A stretch of 64,000 nucleotides of DNA. It comes from Patulibacter sp. SYSU D01012 (lineage in GTDB: Bacteria; Actinomycetota; Thermoleophilia; Solirubrobacterales; Solirubrobacteraceae). The notes beneath the pieces were generated by a model. That model made no database searches. It saw only the letters and a program-made list of their open reading frames with translations, and was not told the origin of the DNA. The DNA lies in NCBI RefSeq assembly GCF_017916475.1, contig NZ_JAFMTB010000001.1:1950043-2014042 (forward strand), given 5' to 3'. The position numbers were made by a program, and so were the translations under genes. Positions 16,103 to 24,739 of the stretch are shown here, piece after piece. Numbering within the stretch: position 1 is the stretch's first letter; the number at the start of each line of letters is the position of its first letter.

Positions 16103-18091
16103 ATGCAGGCGACGCTTCCCGACGGCAAGGTCCTCGAGCTTCCCGACGGGGCGACGGGCACGGACGCCGCGCTGGCGATCGGTCCCGGACTGGCGCGCGC
16201 CGCGCTGGCGGTCGTCGTCGACGGCGAGGAGCGCGACCTCGACCGCCCGCTGCCCGACGGCGCGCGCATCGGCATCGTCACGGACCGCTCCGACGAGGCC
16301 CTCGAGCTGATCCGCCACGACACCGCCCACGTGCTGGCCGCGGCGATCCTCGAGCTCTACCCCGGCACGAAGATCGCGATCGGCCCGCCGATCGAGCACG
16401 GCTTCTACTACGACTTCGAGTTCCCCGAGGGCGTCGTCGTCAACGAGGGCGACTTCGCCGCCATCGAGGCGAAGATGGCCGAGCACGTCGCGGCCGACGA
16501 GCGCTTCACGCGCGAGGTCGTCACGGTCGACCAGGCCCTGGAGCGCTTCCGCGCGGAGGACCAGCCCTACAAGGTGGAGCTGATCGAGGACCTGGTGAAG
16601 AACCAGCAGGTCGAGACGGTCACGCTCTACACCAACGGGCCGTTCACGGACCTGTGCCGCGGCCCGCACGGCCCGGGCACGAAGCGGATCGGCGCGTTCA
16701 AGCTGCAGTCCGTCGCCGGCGCGTACTGGCGCGGCGACTCGGACCGCCAGCAGCTCGTCCGCATCTACGGCACCGCGTTCTTCAAGAAGAAGGACCTGAC
16801 GGCGCACCTCGAGCGGCTCGAGCTCGCCCGCCAGCGCGACCACCGCAAGCTCGGCAAGGAGCTCGGGCTCTACCACTTCAGCGAGGCCGCGCCCGGGTCC
16901 GCGTTCTGGACCCCGCGCGGCACCCGCGTCTTCAACGACCTCGTCGGCCTGTCCCGCGAGATGGGCGACGACCGCGGCTACACCGAGGTCAAGACCCCGC
17001 AGCTGTACGACGCGTCGCTCTGGCGCACGTCCGGCCACTGGGACAAGTACCGCGACGACATGTTCCTGACCTCCACCGGGGACGCCGCGACCGCGGCCGA
17101 GGAGGGCCGCGCCGTCGAGCCGAACATGGGCTTCAAGCCCATGAACTGCCCCGGCCACTACGAGCTCTACCGGCAGACCCGCTGGAGCTGGCGCGACATG
17201 CCGGTGCGCTTCTCCGAGCCCGGCCTGCTGCACCGCAACGAGCTGTCCGGCGCGCTGCACGGCCTGATGCGCGTGCGCCAGTTCTGCCAGGACGACGCGC
17301 ACCTGTTCGTCATGGAGGAGCAGGTCCAGGACGAGGTGACGGGCTGCCTCGCGTTCGCCAAGGACACCTACGACCTGTTCGGGTTCGCCGCCGAGGACTT
17401 CACCTACGAGCTCTCGACCCGCCCGGACAACCGGCTGGGCTCCGACGAGATGTGGGACAAGGCGGAGGGCGACCTGCGCCGCGCGCTCGAGGCGAACGAC
17501 CTGCCGTACGTCGTGCACGAGGGCGACGGCGCGTTCTACGGACCGAAGATCGACATCCAGTTCCGCGACTCGCTCGGCCGCTCCTGGCAGCTCGGCACGG
17601 TGCAGGTGGACTACCTGGCGCCGGAGCGCTTCGACCTGACCTACACGGGCGCGGACAACTCGGAGCACCGCCCCGTCGTCCTCCACCGCGCGCTGCTCGG
17701 CTCGTACGAGCGCTTCATCGGCATCCTGCTCGAGCACACGGGCGGCGAGCTGCCGTTCTGGCTGCAGCCCGCCCACCTGACCCTGCTGACCGTCGCCGAG
17801 CGGCACGCCGACGCCGCGCACGACCTGGCCCGGGAGCTGAAGGCCGCGGGGCTGCGCGTCGTCGTCGACGATCGCGGCGAGACCGTCGGCCGCAAGATCC
17901 GCGAGACCGAGATCGCCAAGCAGCCGCTCATGGCCGTCGTGGGCGATCGCGAGGCCGACGAGCGCACCCTGACCCTGCGCCACCACGGAGGGCACGAGGA
18001 GGAGGCGGCGCCGGTCGCCGAGATCGCCGCGCGCCTGGGCACCGCGATCCGCGAGCGCGCGCTCCTGGACCGGCAGACCGAGCAGGCCTGA
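16103..18091 (+). CDS. thrS: Threonyl-tRNA synthetase
   Basis: Class II synthetase of 662 residues, the usual length. Order: TGS domain (about 1-62), editing domain with HDTAH near residue 73 and CRGPH near 184 (the metal site that clears mischarged Ser-tRNA), the catalytic core with MNCPGHY, motif 2 around LLHRNELSGALHGLMRVRQF and motif 3 GGELPFWLQP, then the anticodon-binding domain (about 560-655) ending in a DRQTEQA tail. It charges tRNA-Thr. It stands alone in front of the infC operon, with a convergent phosphatase gene downstream. Confidence 0.97.
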   Translation: MQATLPDGKVLELPDGATGTDAALAIGPGLARAALAVVVDGEERDLDRPLPDGARIGIVTDRSDEALELIRHDTAHVLAAAILELYPGTKIAIGPPIEHGFYYDFEFPEGVVVNEGDFAAIEAKMAEHVAADERFTREVVTVDQALERFRAEDQPYKVELIEDLVKNQQVETVTLYTNGPFTDLCRGPHGPGTKRIGAFKLQSVAGAYWRGDSDRQQLVRIYGTAFFKKKDLTAHLERLELARQRDHRKLGKELGLYHFSEAAPGSAFWTPRGTRVFNDLVGLSREMGDDRGYTEVKTPQLYDASLWRTSGHWDKYRDDMFLTSTGDAATAAEEGRAVEPNMGFKPMNCPGHYELYRQTRWSWRDMPVRFSEPGLLHRNELSGALHGLMRVRQFCQDDAHLFVMEEQVQDEVTGCLAFAKDTYDLFGFAAEDFTYELSTRPDNRLGSDEMWDKAEGDLRRALEANDLPYVVHEGDGAFYGPKIDIQFRDSLGRSWQLGTVQVDYLAPERFDLTYTGADNSEHRPVVLHRALLGSYERFIGILLEHTGGELPFWLQPAHLTLLTVAERHADAAHDLARELKAAGLRVVVDDRGETVGRKIRETEIAKQPLMAVVGDREADERTLTLRHHGGHEEEAAPVAEIAARLGTAIRERALLDRQTEQA

Positions 18092-18134
18092 CCGGGCCGG
18101 CCGGCCGCGCGCGGCGAGCCGCGCTCCGCGGCGC

Positions 18135-18154
18135 CCCGGGCCGGTTGGCCCGGG
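18135..18154. terminator. Shared hairpin between thrS and the phosphatase gene
   Basis: CCCGGGCC-GGTT-GGCCCGGG lies exactly between the two convergent genes and touches the phosphatase stop. There is no T tract, so it is a GC-rich actinobacterial-type terminator candidate. Confidence 0.45.
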
Positions 18155-18643
18155 TCAGCGGGCGGCGGCCAGGCGCTCGCGCACCTCGACGAGCAGCTCG
18201 CGGCAGGCCGCCTGCACGTGGGTGAGCACCAGGCCGAAGCCGTCCTCGCCGCCGAAGTACGGGTCCGGCACGTCCAGCTCGCCGGTCCCGACCGCGTCCG
18301 GGTCGAACGAGCGGAGCGGGCGCACCTTCTCGGCCGCCTCGGGCGTGGGGGCGAGCGCGCGCAGGTCCGCGACGTTCCGGGCGTCCATCGCCAGCAGCAG
18401 GTCGGCCGTCGCGAAGTCCTCGCGGGTGACCTGGCGGGCCGCGCCGCCGAGCGCGATCCCGCGCCGGGCCGCGGCGGCGGTGGCGCGCTCGTCCGGCGGG
18501 TGGCCGACGTGCCACGAGCCCGTGCCGGCCGAGTCGACCTCGACGAGGCCCGACAGGCCCTCCCGCTCCAGCAGGTCGCGCATGACCGCCTCGGCGGTGG
18601 GGGAGCGGCAGATGTTGCCCAGGCAGACGAAGAGCAGGCGCAC
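18155..18643 (-). CDS. Low molecular weight protein-tyrosine phosphatase
   Basis: Protein of 162 residues starting at the GTG at 18643. The P-loop is VCLGNICRSP with nucleophile Cys7 and Arg13 (C-X5-R-S), and the general acid is in DPYFGG near residue 118. It dephosphorylates phosphotyrosine proteins or small phosphate esters. The GTG start rather than an upstream ATG is chosen because the protein family begins directly with RLLFVCLGN and TACAGT on the minus strand (18655-18650) sits 6 nt before it. Confidence 0.92.
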   Translation of the reverse strand: MRLLFVCLGNICRSPTAEAVMRDLLEREGLSGLVEVDSAGTGSWHVGHPPDERATAAAARRGIALGGAARQVTREDFATADLLLAMDARNVADLRALAPTPEAAEKVRPLRSFDPDAVGTGELDVPDPYFGGEDGFGLVLTHVQAACRELLVEVRERLAAAR

Positions 18644-18649
18644 GGGGCC

Positions 18650-18655
18650 ACTGTA
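18650..18655 (-). promoter_or_regulatory. Putative -10 of the phosphatase gene (leaderless type)
   Basis: TACAGT on the minus strand, 6 nt before the GTG start. Confidence 0.4.
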
Positions 18656-18776
18656 GGCCCCGCGGGGCGCTCGCGGGAGGGCGCGCGGCACCCGAGGTGG
18701 CGTTCCGGCGCGTCTGCGCTACAGTTGGGCCCTTGTTTATCCGCGATTCCTCGCGTGCGCAGGTGCGCCGCGCGAA

Positions 18777-18782
18777 TAGCCT
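18777..18782 (+). promoter_or_regulatory. Putative proximal -10 of infC
   Basis: TAGCCT ends 6 nt before the GTG at 18789. Another TACAGT at 18719-18724 could drive a longer leader; the two are not mutually exclusive. Confidence 0.35.
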
Positions 18783-18788
18783 CTCCTA

Positions 18789-19598
18789 GTGCCGGTCCCT
18801 CGTAGGTTCGACCGCCGCCCGCCCGAGCGCGACACAACGCGCGTCAACGACCGGATCCGGGTTCCCGAAGTTCGCGTCATCGACGAGAACGGGAACCAGG
18901 CCGGCGTGATGCGGACGGAGGACGCCCTCCGGTACGCGCAGAACCGCGACCTCGACCTGGTCGAGGTCGCCGCCAACGCGCGTCCGCCCGTCTGCCGCGT
19001 GCTCGACTACTCGAAGTACAAGTACGAGCAGGCGCAGAAGAAGAAGGCCGCCAAGAAGCACCAGACCCAGGTCGTGGTGCGCGAGATCAAGTTCCGGCCC
19101 AAGATCGCCGAGCACGACTACGCCACGAAGAAGGGGCACGTCGTCCGGTTCCTCAAGGGCAAGGACAAGGTCAAGGTCACGATCATGTTCCGTGGCCGCG
19201 AGGTCACGCACCCCGAGCGCGGCCGCGACCTGCTCGAGCGGCTCGTCGAGGACCTCGGCGACATCTGCCAGGTCGACCAGCGCCCCTCGCTCGAGGGCCG
19301 CAACATGACCATGATGCTGAGCCCCTCGAAGGAGGTGCTCAACGGCACGTGGGTCCCGACCGACCCGAACGCCGTGGCCGAGGACGAGGACGCCGAGGAC
19401 GAGGGCGGCCTGGTCGTCGGCGGCGAGGGCGACACGTCCGGTCAGGGCGCCACGGCGGGCCCGGGGGCGAACGACGCCCCCGGCACCGAGCCGGCGTCCG
19501 ACGCCGACGACGAGGCGCCGGCCGACGAGGCCGCCGCCGACGCGACGGAGGCCGCCGACACCGAGGCGGCCGAGACGCAGGACGCCCCGGCCTCGTAG
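18789..19598 (+). CDS. infC: Translation initiation factor IF-3 with acidic C-terminal extension
   Basis: Protein of 269 residues, about 80 longer than typical IF-3. The N-terminal domain ([19 protein letters not shown], about 19-90), the basic linker ([10 protein letters not shown]) and the C-terminal ribosome-binding domain ([23 protein letters not shown]...LSPSK, about 95-183) are complete. Residues from about 195 to the end are an Asp/Glu/Ala/Thr-rich tail with no fold. It selects the initiator tRNA and start codon on the 30S subunit. The rare GTG start fits the family habit of unusual infC initiation codons. First gene of infC-rpmI-rplT. Confidence 0.96.
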   Translation: MPVPRRFDRRPPERDTTRVNDRIRVPEVRVIDENGNQAGVMRTEDALRYAQNRDLDLVEVAANARPPVCRVLDYSKYKYEQAQKKKAAKKHQTQVVVREIKFRPKIAEHDYATKKGHVVRFLKGKDKVKVTIMFRGREVTHPERGRDLLERLVEDLGDICQVDQRPSLEGRNMTMMLSPSKEVLNGTWVPTDPNAVAEDEDAEDEGGLVVGGEGDTSGQGATAGPGANDAPGTEPASDADDEAPADEAAADATEAADTEAAETQDAPAS

Positions 19599-19607
19599 GC
19601 CCCGCGC

Positions 19608-19632
19608 GGCGGGACGAGGCCCTCGTCCCGCC
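19608..19632 (+). promoter_or_regulatory. Strong hairpin between infC and rpmI
   Basis: GGCGGGACGAG pairs perfectly with CTCGTCCCGCC (11 bp) around a GCC loop, 9 nt after the infC stop. It has no T tract. It could be an attenuator, a processing site, or part of L20 autoregulation within the operon. Confidence 0.5.
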
Positions 19633-19730
19633 CGCATCCGCCCGGCCGCCGTGCGGCCGGGCCGTGGCTCGCGCTCCGGCGGGTGCCGCGCCGCACGTCC
19701 ACCCGCAATCTGGCACAATCATCGATTCGC

Positions 19731-19928
19731 ATGCCCAAGACGAAGACCCACTCGGGCGCCAAGAAGCGCTTCAAGCGGACCGGATCCGGCAAGATCAAGG
19801 CCCGTCACGCGATGTCCTCCCACATCCTCGGGAAGAAGTCGCAGAAGCGCAAGCGCAAGTTCGCAACCGCCGCCATGCTGACCGAGGCCGACACCTCGCG
19901 CGCTGAGCGGCTCCTCGGAGGCCGCTGA
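19731..19928 (+). CDS. rpmI: 50S ribosomal protein L35
   Basis: 65 residues beginning [21 protein letters not shown], the standard L35 sequence, very basic. ATG at 19731 is the conserved start. Its TGA shares one base with the rplT ATG, so translation is coupled. Confidence 0.97.
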   Translation: MPKTKTHSGAKKRFKRTGSGKIKARHAMSSHILGKKSQKRKRKFATAAMLTEADTSRAERLLGGR

Positions 19929-20293
19929 TGACCCGCGTAAAGCGCTCCATTCACGCGCGCAAGAAGCGCCGTGCCCTCCTCGATCGCTCGAAGGGCTACG
20001 TCGGCCGCGCGAACAACACGTACCGGCAGGCGAAGGAGACGCAGCTCAAGGCCGGCGTCTACGCCTACCGCGACCGTCGCAACCGCAAGCGCGACTTCCG
20101 CAAGCTGTGGATCACGCGCATCAACGCCGCGGCGCGCCTGAACGACCTCACGTACGGCAAGCTCATCCACGGGCTGACGCTGGCCGGCATCGAGATCGAC
20201 CGCAAGAGCCTGGCCGACCTGGCCGTGCGGGACGCCGAGGCGTTCGCCGCCGTCGCCACCGCCGCCAAGGACGCCCTGGCCGCCAAGGCCTGA
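19928..20293 (+). CDS. rplT: 50S ribosomal protein L20
   Basis: 121 residues with the hallmark [14 protein letters not shown] start, [11 protein letters not shown] and [15 protein letters not shown] blocks. It binds 23S rRNA early in 50S assembly and in many bacteria represses its own operon by binding the mRNA. Last gene before a clear terminator. Confidence 0.97.
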   Translation: MTRVKRSIHARKKRRALLDRSKGYVGRANNTYRQAKETQLKAGVYAYRDRRNRKRDFRKLWITRINAAARLNDLTYGKLIHGLTLAGIEIDRKSLADLAVRDAEAFAAVATAAKDALAAKA

Positions 20294-20330
20294 GCGCCGC
20301 CCGGAGGCGCACGCCGCCACCGACCTGCGA

Positions 20331-20356
20331 GGGCGTCCCACGGGGCGCCCTTTCTC
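20331..20356 (+). terminator. Intrinsic terminator of the infC-rpmI-rplT operon
   Basis: GGGCGTCC-CACG-GGGCGCCC (8-bp stem including one T-G pair) is followed directly by TTTCTCGTT. Confidence 0.75.
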
Positions 20357-20381
20357 GTTCCCGGACCCGACCGCCCCGCCC

Positions 20382-21098
20382 GTGACCGTCATCAACTCCC
20401 ACCAGAACCCGCGCCTGAAGCAGGTGCGGACGCTGCTGGCCCGCCGCCGCGAGCGCGTGCGGACCGGCCTGTTCGTCGCCGAGGGCGAGGACCTCGTCGC
20501 CGCGGCCGCCGCGGCCGGGTGGGAGCCCGAGGACGTGCTCGTCGCCGCCGGCAGCGGCCTGGAGGGCACGCAGGTCGAGCCGGGCCTGCTCGCGGGCGCG
20601 TCGTCGCTCGGCTCGGGCACGCGTGCCATCGGGATCTACCGCCAGCGCTGGGCGGACGCCGCGTCCGGCCCCCGCTGCCTGCACCTCCACGGCCTGCGCG
20701 ACCCCGGCAACGTGGGCACGGCGATCCGGGCCGCGCACGCGCTCGGCGCCTCGTCCGTCTCGCTCGGCCCGGACACGGCGGACCCCTACGGGCCGAAGGC
20801 GGTGCGCGCGAGCATGGGCTCCCTCTTCGCAGTGCCCGTCGTGCGCGCCGCCGGCCCCGACGCGCTGCCCGGCACCACGATCGCGCTCGTCCTTCGCGCC
20901 GGCGTGCCGCTGCGCGGCGACGAGGTGACGGGCGACGTGACGCTGCTCGTCGGGGCGGAGCGGGAGGGGCTGCCCGACGACGTGGTGGCGGCGTGCGACC
21001 GCACCGCGCACCTGCCGATCGCGGGCGCCGAGTCGCTCAACGCGGCGATGGCCGCGACCGCCGCGCTGTACGAGCTGGCGCGCACCCCGGCCGGGTAG
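20382..21098 (+). CDS. TrmH/SpoU family RNA 2'-O-methyltransferase
   Basis: 238 residues. The N-terminal substrate-binding domain (SHQNPRLKQVRTLLARR...FVAEGEDLV) is followed by the trefoil-knot methyltransferase domain with motif 1 HGLRDPGNVGTAIRAAHALG, motif 2 LLVGAEREGLPDD and motif 3 LPIAGAESLNAAMAATAALYE. It uses SAM to methylate ribose 2'-OH in rRNA or tRNA; TsnR-type antibiotic resistance methylases share the fold, but linkage to rplT and pheS is common for the housekeeping 23S rRNA enzyme. GTG start at 20382, no Shine-Dalgarno seen. Confidence 0.9.
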   Translation: MTVINSHQNPRLKQVRTLLARRRERVRTGLFVAEGEDLVAAAAAAGWEPEDVLVAAGSGLEGTQVEPGLLAGASSLGSGTRAIGIYRQRWADAASGPRCLHLHGLRDPGNVGTAIRAAHALGASSVSLGPDTADPYGPKAVRASMGSLFAVPVVRAAGPDALPGTTIALVLRAGVPLRGDEVTGDVTLLVGAEREGLPDDVVAACDRTAHLPIAGAESLNAAMAATAALYELARTPAG

Positions 21099-21165
21099 CC
21101 GGACGCCGACGGCCGCGCCCGCGGTCGACCGCCCGGGGCGGCCCGGGTCGCCGCGGACGCCCCGG

Positions 21166-21171
21166 TACCCT
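21166..21171 (+). promoter_or_regulatory. Putative -10 of the pheST-argC operon (leaderless type)
   Basis: TACCCT ending 8 nt before the pheS ATG at 21180. Confidence 0.4.
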
Positions 21172-21179
21172 TGGCCGCG

Positions 21180-22271
21180 ATGCAAGAACGGATCGCCGAG
21201 CTCCGGGCCGCGGGAGAAGCCGCCGTGGCCGCGGCCACCACGACGGAGGAGCTCGAGGAGCTGCGCGTGCGGCACCTGGGCCGCAAGGCCGAGCTGCCGA
21301 ACCTGCTGCGCAACGTCTCGGACCTGCCGCCCGCCGAGCGCGGGGTCGTCGGGAAGGCCGCCAACCAGGCACGGCAGGCGCTGCAGGCCGCCATCGACGC
21401 CCGCGCGGCCGAGCTGCGCGAGACCGAGCTGGACGCGCAGCTGATCGCCGACCGCGTCGACGTCACGCTGCCCGGACGCGCCGAGCCCGTCGGCGGCCTG
21501 CACCTGCTCACGCGCGTGCGCCGCGACATCGAGGACGTCTTCCTCGGCCTGGGCTTCGACGTCCTGGAGGGCCCCGAGACCGAGACGGTCCACTACAACT
21601 TCGACGCGCTCAACCACGAGCCCAACCACCCCGCGCGGGACCGGTCCGACACCTTCTACCTGGCGCCGTCGCCGCACCTGCCCGCGGCGGACGGCGACCG
21701 CCAGCGGCTGCTGCGCACGCACACCTCGCCGATGCAGGTGCGCGCGATGGAGCAGCAGGACCCGCCGCTGGCGGTCATCGTGCCCGGCCGCGTCTACCGC
21801 CCGGACAGCGACGCGACGCACACGCCGCAGTTCCACCAGGTCGAGGGCCTGTGGATCGACGTCGACATCACGCTCGCCGACCTGAAGGGCGTGCTGCTGA
21901 GCGTCGCGCGCGCGATCTTCGGCGCCGAGCGCGACATCCGCCTGCGCCCGCACTTCTTCCCGTTCACCGAGCCGAGCGTCGAGATCGACGTGTCCTGCCA
22001 CCTGTGCGGCGGCACCGGCTTCCTGCGGCACGAGCCCGGCCACCCGCGCTGCCCGCTCTGCAAGGGCACCGGCTGGATCGAGATCCTGGGCTCCGGCCTG
22101 GTCGACCCGAACGTCCTGCTGGCGACCGGCCGCCCGGAGTACGACCCGGAGAAGGTCCAGGGCTTCGCCTTCGGCATGGGCATCGAGCGCATCGCGATGC
22201 TGCGCTACGGGGTGCCCGACCTGCGCCTGCTGTACGAAAACGACCTCCGACTGCTGGAGCAGTTCGCATGA
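21180..22271 (+). CDS. pheS: Phenylalanyl-tRNA synthetase alpha subunit
   Basis: 363 residues: an N-terminal coiled-coil arm (about 1-85), then the class II catalytic core with LEGPETETVHYNFDALN, RTHTSPMQ and GFAFGMGIERIAMLRYG (motif 3). A four-cysteine element (CHLCGGTGF...CPLCKGTGW) precedes EILGSGLVDPN, as in many Gram-positive-type PheS proteins. It forms the alpha2-beta2 enzyme charging tRNA-Phe. The ATG is chosen over the TTG nine bases upstream because of the TACCCT spacing. Overlaps pheT by 4 bp. Confidence 0.96.
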   Translation: MQERIAELRAAGEAAVAAATTTEELEELRVRHLGRKAELPNLLRNVSDLPPAERGVVGKAANQARQALQAAIDARAAELRETELDAQLIADRVDVTLPGRAEPVGGLHLLTRVRRDIEDVFLGLGFDVLEGPETETVHYNFDALNHEPNHPARDRSDTFYLAPSPHLPAADGDRQRLLRTHTSPMQVRAMEQQDPPLAVIVPGRVYRPDSDATHTPQFHQVEGLWIDVDITLADLKGVLLSVARAIFGAERDIRLRPHFFPFTEPSVEIDVSCHLCGGTGFLRHEPGHPRCPLCKGTGWIEILGSGLVDPNVLLATGRPEYDPEKVQGFAFGMGIERIAMLRYGVPDLRLLYENDLRLLEQFA

Positions 22272-24739
22272 AGGCCCCGATCCGCTGGCTCGGCGAGCAC
22301 GTCGACCTGTCGTCCCTCTCCGCCGCCGACGTCGCCGCGCGCCTGAACGTCACCGGCACCGAGCTGGACCGGCTGATCCACCACGGGGTGGAGACGCCCG
22401 AGCGGGTCGTCGTCGGTCGCGTGCTGACGGCCGAGCAGCACCCCGACGCGGACCGCCTGCGCGTCTGCACCGTCGACGTCGGGGCCGAGGAGCCGACGCA
22501 GATCGTCTGCGGCGCCCCCAACGTGGCCGCCGGCCTGACCGTCGCCGTCGCGACCGTCGGCACGGTCATGCCGGGCGGGCTGAAGATCAAGAAGGCGAAG
22601 CTCCGCGGGCAGGTGTCCGCGGGCATGATCTGCTCGGCCCGCGAGCTCGGCATCGGCGAGGAGCACGACGGCATCCTCGCGCTGAACGAGGCGCTGCCGG
22701 GCGGCGGCGACCTCGTGCCCGGCACGCCCGTGGCGGACGTCCTGACGATCGCCGAGGACGTCCTCGACCTGGAGATCACCCCCAACCGCCCCGACTGCCT
22801 GGGGCTGTACGGCATCGCCCGCGAGGTCGCGGCCGCGACGGGGGCGACGCTGGCCCCCGCGCCGTGGACGGCGGGGGAGGGCGCGCAGGCCGGCGAGGTC
22901 GTCGGGCCGGACCCGGCCGGCGACGCGATCGACGGCTTCGCGGTCGAGGTGCGCACGGACGGCTGCCGGCGCTTCACCGCCCGGCTGTTCGAGGGCGTGC
23001 GGATCGCGCTGTCCCCCCTGTGGATGCAGGAGCGCCTGTCGGCCGCCGGCGTCCGCCCGATCAACACCGTCGTCGACGTGACGAACTACGTCATGCTCGT
23101 CACGGGCCAGCCGCTGCACGCCTTCGACGCCGACCGCGTCGCCGGCGGCCGCCTCGTCGTCCGCGAGGCCGCGGAGGGGGAGACCCTCACGACCCTCGAC
23201 GGCGCCGAGCGCACGCTGCGCGCCGGCGAGCTCGTCATCGACGACGCCGAGGGCCCGACGTCGCTCGCCGCGATCATGGGCGGCGGCCGCTCCGAGGTGC
23301 ACGAGGGCACCACGCGCGTGCTGCTCGAGGTCGCCTGCTGGGACGGCCCCACGATCCATCGCACCGCGCAGCGGCTGGGCCTGTTCTCCGAGGCCGCGTC
23401 GCGGAACGCGAAGGGCCTGGCGCCCGAGCAGGTCGGCTGGGCGCAGGCGCTCGCCACGCGCCTGCTGCGCGAGGTGGCCGGCGCCACCCGCGTCGGCGGC
23501 ACGATCGAGGCGGGCGGCTGGGACCCGGCCGCCGTCGCGCCCGCGATCACCGTGCGCGAGGCGCGCGTCGAGCGCCTGCTCGGCACCCCCGTCTCGCGCG
23601 TCCGCCAGGCCGAGCTGCTCGGCACGCTCGGCTTCGCCGTCACCGACCCGGACCCGTCCGCGGCCGCGGACGCCGGCGCGCTGCAGGTCGGCGTGCCGCC
23701 CGAGCGCCGCGCGGACGTGCGGCGCGAGGTCGACGTCGTCGAGGAGATCGCGCGCCTGGGCGTCGTCGCCGACCTGCAGCCGACGCTGCCGGCCCGCCGC
23801 CGCACCAGCGCGGCGCAGCTCACCCCGGTGCAGAAGGCGCGCCGCCGCGCCGAGGACGTGCTCGTCGGCCGGGGCCTGCAGGAGGTCGTCGGCTGGTCGT
23901 TCACCGACGCGGGCGCGGCGGGGCGCCTCGGCCTCGCCGCCGACGACCCGCGCGCGCAGGCCGTCCGCCTGGACAACCCCCTGAGCGAGGAGCAGGCCGT
24001 CCTGCGGCCGACGATCCTCGTCTCGCTGCTCGACATCGCCCGGCACAACCGCACCCGCGGCGCCGAGGACCTGCGGATCTTCGAGACGGGCACCGTCTTC
24101 CGCGACGCGCCCGACCCCCGCCGGCCCGACATGCCGTACGAGCACACCGCGATCGCGGCGCTCGTGCAGGACGACGTCTTCGCGGCGAAGGGCCTCCTCG
24201 AGGCGCTGATGGGCGCGCTGCGCATCACCGACTGGGGCGTCGAGGCGACCGGCGAGGTGGCGTTCCTGCACCCGGGCCGCGCCGCCCGCATCACCGTCGG
24301 CGCCGGCGAGGACGCCCAGACCGTCGGCCTGCTCGGCGAGGTGCACCCGCGCGTGGCGGAGCGCTGGGACCTGCCGCGCGTGGCGGTCTTCCTGCTCGAC
24401 CTGGACCGCGTGCTGCCGCTCGCGCCCGAGGTCGTGCCGTTCCGCGCCGTCGGGCAGTTCCCGGACGCGCGCTTCGACCTGGCGGTCCTCGTGGCCGACG
24501 ACGTCACCGCGGCCCGCACCGTCGCCGTCGCGCGGAAGGCCGGCGGGACGCTGCTCGAGGACGTCCGCGTCTTCGACGTCTACCGCGGGAAGGGCGTCCC
24601 GGACGGCCAGGTCTCGCTCGCGCTGCGCTTCCGCCTGCGCGCGCCCGACCGCACGCTGACGGACGACGAGATCGGCGGCGCCCGCGACAAGATCGTCGGC
24701 GCGCTGGCGCAGGAGCTCGGCGGGGTGCTGCGTGGCTGA
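22268..24739 (+). CDS. pheT: Phenylalanyl-tRNA synthetase beta subunit
   Basis: 823 residues with the full bacterial layout: N-terminal OB/EMAP-like domain (VVVGRVLTAEQHPDADRLRVCTVDVG, about 40-150), B3/B4 editing domain with ITPNRPDCLGLYGIAREV, B5 domain, the inactive class II core, and the C-terminal FDX-ACB anticodon-arm domain (FPDARFDLAVLVADDV to the end). ATG start overlaps the pheS stop. The last 8 bp overlap argC, tying aminoacylation and arginine genes into one transcription unit. Confidence 0.96.
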   Translation: MKAPIRWLGEHVDLSSLSAADVAARLNVTGTELDRLIHHGVETPERVVVGRVLTAEQHPDADRLRVCTVDVGAEEPTQIVCGAPNVAAGLTVAVATVGTVMPGGLKIKKAKLRGQVSAGMICSARELGIGEEHDGILALNEALPGGGDLVPGTPVADVLTIAEDVLDLEITPNRPDCLGLYGIAREVAAATGATLAPAPWTAGEGAQAGEVVGPDPAGDAIDGFAVEVRTDGCRRFTARLFEGVRIALSPLWMQERLSAAGVRPINTVVDVTNYVMLVTGQPLHAFDADRVAGGRLVVREAAEGETLTTLDGAERTLRAGELVIDDAEGPTSLAAIMGGGRSEVHEGTTRVLLEVACWDGPTIHRTAQRLGLFSEAASRNAKGLAPEQVGWAQALATRLLREVAGATRVGGTIEAGGWDPAAVAPAITVREARVERLLGTPVSRVRQAELLGTLGFAVTDPDPSAAADAGALQVGVPPERRADVRREVDVVEEIARLGVVADLQPTLPARRRTSAAQLTPVQKARRRAEDVLVGRGLQEVVGWSFTDAGAAGRLGLAADDPRAQAVRLDNPLSEEQAVLRPTILVSLLDIARHNRTRGAEDLRIFETGTVFRDAPDPRRPDMPYEHTAIAALVQDDVFAAKGLLEALMGALRITDWGVEATGEVAFLHPGRAARITVGAGEDAQTVGLLGEVHPRVAERWDLPRVAVFLLDLDRVLPLAPEVVPFRAVGQFPDARFDLAVLVADDVTAARTVAVARKAGGTLLEDVRVFDVYRGKGVPDGQVSLALRFRLRAPDRTLTDDEIGGARDKIVGALAQELGGVLRG

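Noticed and set aside
18719-18788. Ribosomal-protein leader or riboswitch upstream of infC
   Set aside because: A 60-nt region with only short stems; no known leader motif is recognisable and a -10 sits right before the start codon.
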